Assembly (NCBI GenBank): GCA_037953625.1
Contig: CM075656.1
Span: forward strand, 78,697,001-78,761,000
Source of the DNA: Crotalaria pallida
Taxonomy: Eukaryota; Streptophyta; Magnoliopsida; Fabales; Fabaceae
Direction of reading: 5' to 3'
Length of the DNA: 64,000 nucleotides
The translations under genes and the position numbers were made by a program. Shown one piece after another: positions 48,926 to 58,310 of this stretch (position 1 is the stretch's first letter; each line of letters begins with the position of its first letter). The notes under the pieces are model-generated. The model was not told where the DNA came from, made no database searches, and saw only the letters and a program-made list of their open reading frames with translations.

Positions 48926-50246
48926 TCAAAGAGCCATCTCAGCCAGCAAGGCAGCCAATTCATCTTCCTCAGGAGTCAACTGCTTTGTTGGAACAGGGCG
49001 AGTAGGTTGCCGCCCAGTTGGCGCTGCAGGAGCAGTTGTTGCTGGTTGAAGAAGCTGTTCTTCCAACTCAGCACCCTCTAGTTCTTCAAGTTCTGCTTCC
49101 AATTTGTCCTGCAAAAGGAAAAGAAATTTAGAATGCGACATGGACATGCTTTAGTGATCAATGTTCAATAACAAACATTACACTACAATCAAAAAAAGAT
49201 AGTAGCATAGACAAAAGTCGACCTCATCAAAATCAGCAGCCGCGCCAATTGGAGTTGATAGTGCTTCCTGAATCTGTTTCATGTTCTCGGTTTGTTCATT
49301 GATCTCATCCATGATCTTGTCAACATAATAAATATTCCTGAAACAAAAACTATTGCATCTCAACAATAATCTCATAATCAGCATTTCATTTACAGTGTAA
49401 GGAATTGCAGAAAGTACTGAAGCACTAAATATTTATGACAATTTTAAATAGCACCGCATATGTTGCTTTTTGCATAGCTTTCATAGTAGCTGCTCCAATT
49501 CTTAACGCATCAACTATTTCGGTGGTGGCTTTAGCACCTTCTAACATTATCATCTGTGACACAAATTAGCAGAGCATAAGATGCAAAAGAAGCTCAATAA
49601 ACAAAACCATATTTTGAACTGTTGTTACTCCATTTAAAGTGGCTTGAATTCACACCTGGTCGTGAATACGCAACTGGAAATTTCCAAGCGTCTCTATTTG
49701 TTGTTCATATAACTTCTTCCTTTTCAAACATTTTATTGCCACTGCACGAAACAAAATTTCAAATCCCATGTTGCGGAAAGTATAGTATAGAACAAGAGAA
49801 GCGGTGAGTTATGTAACATACATACCCCTCTTGTTCTACACCGCTGAGAAGGCTTTGGCCTTTTCAACTTCTGCTATGGCCTTCTTGAGGAGTACATTCT
49901 CCTTTTTCTCTATCATTTCAAGTGTCTACATGACATGATTCAAATAATGACAACATTCAAATTGAGAAATATTCATTCTCCATAAAACCAAATGGTTCAC
50001 AATTTTCATACAATGTACAATAACAACTTGTCTGCTTTTCCAATAATACATTATCACTCTAAAGTTTTTTATACTATAAATCAATCAATCATGCATATGA
50101 AAAATGATATATCAACCACCAATATCAACCTTCAAATTAGCTTACACCACAGGGAAAATGACGAATCTCACGAAGGTGTACTTTTGCACGCTAATGATTG
50201 GTTAACGTGTCACTTTCTGTTAGGATTTAAGCACGTGAGAAGAGCT

Positions 50247-50514
50247 CAATTTAAAACATTAGTCCATTAAGTGAGAAAGCCTCATGCTTTAAGTATCACA
50301 TTAAACTTCCTAGGCTACTCAGTGTGAAGCTTCTAATATTGCTGCCCCCTTTAAAGCCCGATTCCTGCACCACTTACCTACAATTTAAAACATTAGTCCA
50401 TTAAGTGGGAAAGTCTCATGCTTTAAGAATCACATTAAACTTCCTAGGCTACTCAATGTGAAACTTCTAATATTGTTGCCCCCTTTAAAGTTCGATTCCT
50501 GCACCACTTACCTA
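50247..50514 (+). repeat. Tandem duplication, period 134 bp, in the pseudogene intron
   Basis: The block beginning caatttaaaacattagtcca and ending gattcctgcaccacttacct is present twice head to tail with few differences. Confidence 0.85.
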
Positions 50515-50589
50515 TCATAATTACCTTAATCCAGCCTATAGATAACCCTTTCGGTGGTCTAATCTCTTAACGAAAGCCACTAATTGTTA

Positions 50590-50885
50590 CTCCCTCCGGT
50601 CCTATATATAGGGTACATTTTAGAAAGTTTTCTTGGTCCTAATTATAAGTCACTTTATATTTTCTATGCATCATTTATTGGTTTTTCTCTTTTTTACCCT
50701 TATTAAATGATTTGACTATCCATGTGTTTTTTGTTGTTCATTAATGAGTGTGAATTTTCCAAGAAAAGTTGAGGGGATAAAATTGTAATGTTACAATATA
50801 TTCTCATAGAATTCATAAAACCAACCACTTTTCTTGATATGTGTAATTCGGTTAAGTAATGCCCTATAATAAGGACCGGAGGGAG
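50590..50885. mobile_element. Stowaway-like MITE in intron 1 of the VPS32 pseudogene
   Basis: Ends ctccctccggtcctatatat and ataataaggaccggagggag, TA flanks. The interior matches the reverse complement of 17612-17895 (attcataaaaccaaccactt / aagtagttagttttatgaat). Confidence 0.8.
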
Positions 50886-51084
50886 TAAGACATAAGCACA
50901 CAAGGAAAGTTCAACCCAAAACATTTAATTCTTAAGCTACTGAATGTGGGACTTCTAATACTTTAATCAAAAGAGAATGAGGAATGAAAATAAGATAAGC
51001 TAACTCGTTTAACCTCTCCAAGGTGTCAAGAGCATTGTTGGTTTCTTGTTTAGGATTACCAAACACCCTGCTAATCACAAACAT

Positions 51085-51855
51085 GCTTGTTGATTCTCCT
51101 CAACCGAACTTCCTATGATCCCAAAAAAAATAATAATAATTGAAACACTATATATTTTAATCCTAAAACCAATGATACAGCAAAATTAAACCAATGATGG
51201 GAAAAAAAGAAAGAAAAAAAAAAGAGGATTAAGGGGTGAGACTTGAGAGTGCGATAGAAAGATTAAAACATGCTTAGGCGTTTTATTACGTTAGTCAGTT
51301 AGTGTTTGAGAAGTAAGCAACAGTCTTGAACCTGTGTGGTGTAGTCCTTTCCATGTGAAGCGCACCTCATGGGCTAGGCCCGTTTAATTTAGCTTTTTTT
51401 TTTTTTGGGTAAATAATTTAGCATTTTAATCTTGGTGCTAGTACATGTTTGAATATGCATTATTATAGAAATTAAGCAAGGTACATTTCTTAGAATTTTA
51501 TATGATACAAGTGGACAGATTCAAAGTTCGACTAATTCAATACCCTACGATACATAAAGAGTGGCAGAAGGAGGAAGTATCCAAAACACAGAAAGAGTTA
51601 CGTTGGGGAGAAGAATGAAATATTCGGTGTTGAGTAAGAGGGAGTTATTTTATTTTATTTTTTTTATGTGTAAAAGTGGGGCATGTGAATATGACAAAAA
51701 GAAGACAGTAAAGTGAAAGGGGTGATGGAGAAATAAGAAAATATTAATTTTTTATTAAGGGTAATTTTGCAAATAAATTAATACGTGAGGTGTATAAAAT
51801 CTGGAGTGGGGTGGCAAAAGCCCCACTCAACCAAAATAGCACAGAAAGGTTGTTA
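51085..51855. other. Spacer upstream of the VPS32 copy
   Basis: AT-rich sequence with poly-T and poly-A runs. No feature recognised. Confidence 0.45.
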
Positions 51856-52925
51856 CGAGCGGTAGATGAGCATGAGGTGTGGTGGAGGAAGATTGGTTGC
51901 TCAATCTTAATCGATTGCCAGACTAATCAATGGACCGAGAAGACTATCAGCAATTTCTTTGTCAGCAGCTTAAAAGGTACTGTGTTTCTTAAATCCGTTG
52001 ATGCGATTGAATTTCGTAATGATGTTGATAGGGTTTTCAAGATGATGGATGATTTCGTCGAAGAAATAAGGGAAAGAGAACGTTGTTCAGGTTGTTACTA
52101 ATGATTTGGAGAATCTGGAGAATTTCAAAGTTGTTGACAACATGCTGATGGTGAAAAGGAAGAAGCTTTGGTGGACGTCGTGTGTTGGCCGTTGCGTTGG
52201 TTTGGTGCTGCAGGATTTCTCGGAGAAGTTAGAGTTGCATAGGGCGACGATTGCGAAAGGTAAAAAGATTACGAGTTACGTGTACTAGAGAAATTTTACC
52301 ATTGTTATGTTGCATCACTTTACTAAAGGGAAAGATTTGGTTAAACCGGATGTGACTAAGATTTGGCCATTGCATCGTGCGTTAACTTTGAATTTCAAAG
52401 TTAAATAAGATGTCGTCGATTTAGTCACATCTTTCCCTTTAACCAAATCTTTTTACCTCTAGTAAAGTGATGCAACATAGCAATGGAAATTTCTCGAGTA
52501 CACGTATCTCGTAATCTTTTTACCATTAGCAATCGTCGCCCTATGCAACTATAACTTCTCCGAGAAATCCTGCAGCATCAAACCAACGCAATGCCCAACG
52601 CACGACATCCACCAAAGCTTCTTCCTTTTCACCAACAGCACGTTGTCAACAGCTTTGAAATTCTCCAGATTCTCCAAATCATTAGTAACAACCTGAACAG
52701 CGTTCTCTTCCCCTATTTCTTCGACAAAATCATCCACCATCTTGAAAACCCTATCAACGTCATTACGAAATTCAGTCGCATCTACTGATTTAAGAAACAC
52801 AATACCTTTGAAGCTGCTGACAAAGAAATTGCATATAGTCTTTTCGATCCATCGATTAGTCCGACAATCAATTAAGATCGAGCAGTCAATATTCCTCCAC
52901 CACACCTCATGCTCATCTACCGCTC
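51856..52925. repeat. Long inverted repeat of hAT-transposase (DUF659-like) fragments
   Basis: Two about 505-bp arms, 51856-52359 (plus) and 52421-52925 (minus), are inverted copies of one sequence around an about 60-bp spacer that has its own short palindrome (aactttgaatttcaaagtt). Each arm encodes part of the same protein: GCSILIDC...W.EKTI.NFFVSS.KG.VFLKSVDA.EFRNDVDRVFKM.DDFVEEI, then KRKKLWW.SCVG.CVGL.LQDFSEKL. This is the DUF659 region of plant hAT-like transposases. The arms are broken differently: the left has a frame-shifting extra base near 52074, and the right has TGA before the AVDEHE block and TAG after DFSEKL. The right arm's homology (WTDLGCYELLHEVL) extends to about 52990. If transcribed across, it would fold into a long hairpin RNA. 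Confidence 0.85.
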
Positions 52926-53096
52926 ATAACACCTCATGCAAAAGCTCGTAACAGCCTAAATCCGTCCATTTCTCATGCGAGCACGTATCGGTGTAACCAA
53001 CCCATTTTGACACCACCCTTCCCCTCCACAATCCTTGAATCATCAACATCAACATCATCATGTGTTGTTCTTCACCTCTACGTGGAGCACACGTCA

Positions 53097-53148
53097 TGGG
53101 CCAGGCCCATTAAGCCCAACACAAAATTCCAGACATCATGTTATAAAA
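53097..53148 (+). promoter_or_regulatory. Core promoter of the asparaginyl-tRNA synthetase gene
   Basis: Site II elements TGGGCC (53097-53102) and GGCCCA (53104-53109) plus AGCCCA just after, then TATAAAA at 53142-53148, 88 bp before the ATG. TGGGCY motifs are bound by TCP factors and typify translation and housekeeping genes. Confidence 0.6.
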
Positions 53149-53157
53149 ACTAGGGTC

Positions 53158-53163
53158 TCTCAC

Positions 53164-53195
<32 letters not shown>
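53158..53195 (+). repeat. (CT)n microsatellite in the 5' UTR
   Basis: An almost pure CT run between the TATA box and the start codon, a common plant 5' UTR feature. Confidence 0.85.
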
Positions 53196-53197
<2 letters not shown>

Positions 53198-53235
53198 ACA
53201 ACAATCGAAACAGCGTTAAGCAAAAAACACAAAAA

Positions 53236-56200
53236 ATGGGAGACCCAATTGCAGCGGCGCCGGCGGCGGAGGAGGAACGCGCCGCCCTTTCCCTAAACGA
53301 CGCCGCCGCACCATCCCAAATCCCGAATGCAGAATTCTCAGACAGAGTCCCAATCCGATCCATAATCTCCCGCTCCGACGGCGGATCCGGCCTCGCTGGC
53401 CGGAAAGCCCGGATCGGAGGGTGGGTCAAGACGGGCCGCAAGGCAGATAAGGACGCCTTCGCGTTCTTGGAGCTCAACGACGGAACCTGCGCCGGTAACC
53501 TTCAGGTGATAGTGGATTCGTCGGTCGGAGAATTGGGGGAGCTTGTTGCGACGGGGACGTGTGTGGTGGTTGACGGAGTTCTGAAGCTTCCGCCGAAGGC
53601 GACGACGAAGCAGAGGGTTGAGCTTAGGGCTGAGAAGGTTGTTCATGTTGGGAGTGTTGATCCTGCTAAGTACCCTTTGCCTAAGATGAGACTCACCCTT
53701 GAGTTCTTGAGGGACTTTGTTCACCTTCGCTCTAGGACCAATACGGTAATTTCACTATTTCACATAAGTTTTTTATTGTATGGGCAATGAAAATGAATAC
53801 TATGTTTTTTTTTTTTTTTTTTGAAAGTTTTGATTTTTAGCTTTTTGGGTGTTAATGAATGAAACTATTTTTACCTTTCTGGGTGTTAATGAATGAAACT
53901 ATGTTAGTATTTGGTTGACTTGTTAGAATGGGATGGGTGCTGAACCGCTAGATAGATGTCCCACGTTGTGTTTCATGCTCCATGCCATTGGCAATGCGGA
54001 ATTGTTGTTGCAAAGTTTTAACTTTTTTACTTTTGAATGTTGGACCTATTATTTGGTAGGCATGTAAGGATGGGAGATATTGTTTTTTCATATTTTCACT
54101 CATAATATGAAAGGGCAGACGATCCCACCTCGAATGCATTGAGCGGGGTTGCCCTTCCGAGTGGTCGCTGTGCTATTGTTACTATGTATTGTATTTTCTT
54201 TGGTTGATGGTATATAAGGATTGCATCACTTGAGGGAATAAGGGAAGGATTTGCTTTAGCATATTTATTGTAACTACAAGTCTATGAATGCCAAGAAAAA
54301 CCATAGGCGAAACAATTAAGGATATGGAGATAAATCCTTTATCAAAGGACATGATTTATGATAGATCTTTATGGCGTTGTTTGATCCATGTAGCCAACCC
54401 CACCCAGTGGGACAAAAGGCTTGGTTGTTGTTGTTGATGAGTCTATGAATGCTCGTGGTTCAGGGTTCCAATTCCAAATTTGCTCTCTAGTCCCTTTAGT
54501 TATTGTTAGAAGTCAATCTGCCATTTCATAATCCATATCTTGCTCATGCTTTGAATGTTAGTAAGTGACCAGATTGAAACTGGCAGTTCGAGTTTGGGAT
54601 TCCTAGACGCAGACTTCTTTACAGCATCTGATTATTATCTGTGATTGCAGATATCTGCTGTAGCTCGAATCAGAAATGCTCTAGCTTTTGCTACTCACAC
54701 ATTTTTCAACAAACACGGATTTCTTTATGTGCACACGCCAATTATAACGACAAGCGATTGTGAGGGTGCTGGTGAAATGTTTCAAGTTACAACTTTGTTC
54801 AGTGAAGCAGAGAAACTGGAGAAGGAACTAATACAGAATCCTCCTCCAACAGAAGCTGATGTAGAGGCTGCCAAGCTTGTTGTTAAGGAGAAAGGAGATA
54901 TTGTTTCACAATTGAAATCTGATAAAGCAAGTAAGACGGAAATTGTTGCTGCTGTGGATGAACTTAAAAGGGCAAAGGATAATGCCTCCAGAGTAGAGGA
55001 GAGATCTAAACTTAAACCTGGCATTCCTCAAAAGGATGGAAAAGTGGACTATACCAAAGATTTCTTTGCACGTCAAGCATTTTTGACTGTTTCTGGCCAA
55101 CTTCAAGTTGAGTCTTATGCATGTGCTCTTACTAGTGTATATACTTTTGGGCCAACATTTCGTGCAGAGAATTCTCACACTTCTAGGCATTTGGCAGAAT
55201 TTTGGATGGTGGAACCGGAAATTGCATTTGCAGACCTGGAGGTATACAAAACTTGAATTCTTATTCTCAATCCAAATGATTATAAAAAGTTATTGTTTTT
55301 TGTTTTTTAAGTTTAAGGAAATGTTACTCCTATTTTCTTTCACCCCATCCATGTCTAAAATTGATCATAAAAGTTGGTGCGGTGTATGCCTAACCTAACT
55401 GCTAAATGTCAAATCATATATTCAAATTTTAGAGCAATGAAACTTTTCAATTTTCTAATTCATTGTTGAACTGCGCACACTTCCCCTGGTACTTTTGCTT
55501 TTCTTGTGGCAGAAGATATTAAAATTTAATTGTTTGCATTATTGTGTAGCACGACATGAACTGTGCTGAGGCATATGTGAAATTTTTGTGTCAATGGTTA
55601 CTTGACAATTGCCTTGAAGATATGCTGTTTATGGCTGAAAAGTTTGACAAAGGCTGCATTGATCGTTTGAAAATGGTTGCTTCCACCCCCTTTATTCGAG
55701 TTACATATACAGAAGCAGTGGAAATACTTGAGGAGGCTGTGGCGACTGGAAAGAAATTTGAGAATGAAGTTAGATGGGGGATTGACTTAGCATCTGAGCA
55801 TGAAAGGTAGTTTTCAGTTTGTGTTTTATAATTCCTGTTCTTATTGACTTGTGCTGGTAAATGATATCTTGGGACCCTGGTTTCATGCAGATACCTCACA
55901 GAGGTAAAGTTTCAGAAGCCTGTAATTGTCTATAACTACCCCAAAGAAATTAAAGCATTCTACATGCGACTCAATGATGATTTAAAGACAGTGGCTGCTA
56001 TGGATGTCCTTGTACCTAAGGTATGTATCCTGAATATTTGATTTTGAATGAGACTTTGATACCTGGCAAGCACTATTTGTCAGCAAAACTAAAGTATGCA
56101 ACTAATTTCAGGTGGGAGAGTTGATCGGTGGGAGCCAAAGAGAAGAGCGTTTTGATGTCATTAAGCAAAGGTTTGTAATATGTCTGTTCATACCTTATAC

Positions 56201-56447
56201 TTATAGCATATAAATATGATCTCTTTCCTTTGTGTGTTTATATTATATTTATATATATCGCAGATTAGAGGAGATGAGTTTGCCTTCTGAGCCATATGAA
56301 TGGTACCTTGATTTGAGGCGGTATGGCACAGTGAAACATGCTGGATTTGGTCTTGGCTTTGAACGGATGATCCTTTTTGCGACTGGCCTGGACAATATTA
56401 GAGATGTGATTCCATTCCCTCGTTATCCTGGCAGAGCAGATCTATGA
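53236..56447 (+). CDS. SYNC1: Asparaginyl-tRNA synthetase, cytoplasmic (class II)
   Basis: Six exons: 53236-53745, 54651-55241, 55550-55806, 55891-56020, 56112-56170, 56264-56447, giving 576 residues. It charges tRNA-Asn with asparagine using ATP. After an Ala/Glu-rich start comes an OB-fold anticodon-binding domain (about 45-165; [25 protein letters not shown]). The class IIb core follows: motif 1 around [21 protein letters not shown], motif 2 [21 protein letters not shown] (340-360), motif 3 [20 protein letters not shown] near the end. A helical WHEP-like insertion at about 238-293 ([18 protein letters not shown]...LKPGIP) interrupts the core, a plant cytosolic AsnRS trait. The start is the ATG at 53236, after the CT-rich leader; an upstream in-frame extension contains the microsatellite and is not coding. 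No organelle targeting peptide is evident. The gene looks intact. Confidence 0.95.
54292..54439 (+). mobile_element. 5'-truncated LINE tail in intron 1 of AsnRS, with 13-bp target duplication
   Basis: The perfect 13-mer agtctatgaatgc flanks it (54279-54291 and 54440-54452). The 148-bp insert reads as the last codons of a plant LINE reverse transcriptase ([20 protein letters not shown], then [12 protein letters not shown]) and ends in a TTG-repeat tail. It is in the same orientation as the gene, well away from splice sites, and should be spliced out. Confidence 0.8.
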
Positions 56448-57181
56448 TCGTTATCTACCTGTCTGCAAGTGGCGATTCAAATTTTTTCCTGAAGTAGTTG
56501 AATTCAAAACAGAAATGTAGCTTGAAAAATGATACATGGAAATCAGTTTGATTGTAACTCAACTCTTAGTTGTGTTCTGGGTTATTCTTATCTTAACTAC
56601 ATCCTTTTGAAGGAAAAACGAGTTTTATAAATTTTATCAAATCACTGGAGTATTTCCACTTTCATACTTGTAGAAGAATATTGTTTTTTAGTGATTGCTT
56701 TGGCAAGTCATGTGATATGAATACGCACACCAAAAACTTTGTAAAGTATGCCATCCACTTTTGGTTTGAGTTGATGACGGTTCCCTCTATTATTATAATA
56801 CTATTATGGTATGGTAGTTTCATGAAATGCTTGATTTCTTGAATTTTTAATCACTGGCATTGATGCAGTTAGAATATACTATCTAATAGTATCTAACTTG
56901 GGAGGTATGTTAGCAAATTCATGCGCCCTGGTAACACTAGAAATATGCATTTGGTTAGGACTAACTATGCAAGTCAAATACAAGAGCATCTCCTATGGCA
57001 TTGCTAACATGGGGTATATCTTTTGCTTGCCAGTTGCCACATTATCGATCTATTAGTATACTATTTTGGCTAACTTAACACTCAAATCAATAGCATATTA
57101 TTATACCCTATGTCAAGATGCAACTACATATGAAATATCAATTGTTGCTTTCCCTTTTGTATTTTTATTGCCTTTTATTTA
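56448..57181 (+). other. 3' UTR of AsnRS and spacer
   Basis: The first 200 bases are probably 3' UTR. No further gene signal before the SINE. Confidence 0.4.
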
Positions 57182-57285
57182 TTTTATTTTTTTTACATGG
57201 GAGGTCTGGGACTAGAACCCATGACCTGGGGAGGAAGAAATCTTAAGTGTCCCTGCAGCCACCAACTGGGCTGTCTTACGCGGAC
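57182..57285 (-). mobile_element. SINE with 17-bp perfect target-site duplication
   Basis: The identical 17-mer ttattgccttttattta lies at 57165-57181 and 57286-57302. On the minus strand the element begins near its tRNA head with A box agcccagttggtggc and B box gggttctagtccc, and ends in an A-rich tail. At about 104 bp it is little more than a tRNA-like head plus tail. Confidence 0.85.
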
Positions 57286-57378
57286 TTATTGCCTTTTATT
57301 TAGTTCTAGCATAATCTTATCATATATGCTCCTATGTTAACTAACTAACTAGTTAATGTGCTAAGGCTTTGAATATTA

Positions 57379-57742
57379 CTCCCTCCGTTCTATAAAGTGA
57401 GTAGATAGCTTTATTTTTAACAGTTTTTTTAAATCAATTTTATACTTATTTTATTTGCATCAACACTCATTTAATAGTGATAGTTAAAAAAAAAAAATAT
57501 TTCCTAAAGAATAGTATAAAATGGCCTATACGTATATATAAACAATGGAAAATGCTAAAGAGTACCCTTAGGGCACTTGTTAAGTAACTAAATGTGATTA
57601 AAAGTTATGGGAAAATGCACTTTTTTGGATTCTCGAGAAAATAAACACCTTGGACTTTTGAATTTTTTCCACTATTGGTATCCTTAACAAGTGCCCTAGC
57701 AAGACCCATAAACAATTATTCTAAAATGCAACCTAGAGAGAG
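57379..57742. mobile_element. Stowaway-like MITE carrying a nested MITE
   Basis: Starts ctccctccgttctataaagt and ends in the inverted form (acctagagagag), TA flanks. It is longer than its relatives because a second foldback unit (57571-57696) sits inside it. Confidence 0.6.
57571..57696. mobile_element. Nested MITE with 14-bp perfect TIR
   Basis: gggcacttgttaag at the left and its exact inverse cttaacaagtgccc at the right. A related unit lies at 60299-60423, so the PPR gene is bracketed by two copies. Confidence 0.7.
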
Positions 57743-57891
57743 TATTTGCAAACATAGCATTAAAGATTGCCTAAGACACCAATTAACTAGAGAAAGCAAA
57801 ACTATGCTTCCGGAAAGTGGCGGCAAATAGTATTTTTGGCGCATTCAAGTTAAAATATAATCTTAAAAGTGTATAAAAATCTCATTTACTA

Positions 57892-58077
57892 CCGGTAGAG
57901 GCCGGCACAAGCGGAAGGGGCTTGTGTCTCTTAGGCATGTGGTCGCGGGTTCGAGTCGTACCCGAGGCGCATGTGAATGGAGCAAGCCTTATTGGGAGCA
58001 TCGTCCCCAAAAGGGTCCGATCGTGGTGCGAGGGATTAGTCACCCAATTGCGCGGGTGGATACCCTGGTTCATAAAA
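57892..58077 (+). mobile_element. Full-length tRNA-derived SINE with 17-bp target-site duplication
   Basis: Box A in ggtagaggccggcacaagcg, box B gggttcgagtcg, a GC-rich body, a 3' module gattagtcacccaattgcgc and an A-run. The 17-mer aaaaatctcatttacta is exact at 57875-57891 and 58078-58094. It is the best-preserved member of the family that includes the relic at 8525. It ends 234 bp before the PPR start codon. Confidence 0.9.
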
Positions 58078-58310
58078 AAAAATCTCATTTACTAAATAAA
58101 TTAATTTAAGAGGTAACACTCATTATTACTGCTCACTTTAAAATTAAATTGTTTAGAGCTTTTATCCAAAAAAAAAAAAAAGAAGAAGTAAAATTGTATG
58201 TGGTGCTCAAATGGTTTCAAATTCAATTGAAGAAAAAAACACTTCTTTTTACAAAATTTAAAAGAAGAAAAACCCGCAAAGGTTCATTTTCCTTCCTCAA
58301 TATCTATCTC

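Larger units (their letters stand above)
48926..51084 (-). pseudogene. Decayed VPS32/SNF7-type ESCRT-III subunit gene
   Basis: Six exon equivalents on the minus strand: 51084-51005, 49925-49826, 49741-49656, 49553-49462, 49337-49223, 49108-48926. The family polymerises on endosomes to form multivesicular bodies; a functional protein is about 215-220 residues. Recognisable blocks are PKQETNNALDTLERLNE, LYEQQIETLGNFQLRIHDQ, MLEGAKATTEIVDALR, DKIMDEINEQTENMKQIQEA, LEAELEELEGAELEEQLL and the C-terminal EDELAALLAEMAL. Three lesions are visible. The exon 1 donor appears to lack one G, so splicing shifts the frame. An in-frame TAG stands at 49838-49836 where a Lys codon is expected before NKR. The exon 4 donor reads AT instead of GT after AAAGCAAC. 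Introns are retained, so it arose by DNA duplication, not retroposition. The 3' half remains well conserved. Confidence 0.7.

Noticed and set aside
53035..53235. Extended N-terminus of AsnRS
   Set aside because: This frame runs through site II motifs, the TATA box and a CT microsatellite, which are promoter and leader sequence.
57892..57990. tRNA gene
   Set aside because: A and B boxes are present but there is no complete cloverleaf, and the flanking 17-bp duplication and A-tail identify it as a SINE.
58149..58310. N-terminal extension of the PPR protein upstream of the ATG
   Set aside because: The frame is open but begins with a non-ATG codon and consists of Lys-rich sequence from A-runs. 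The ATG at 58311 gives a normal organelle-targeting start.
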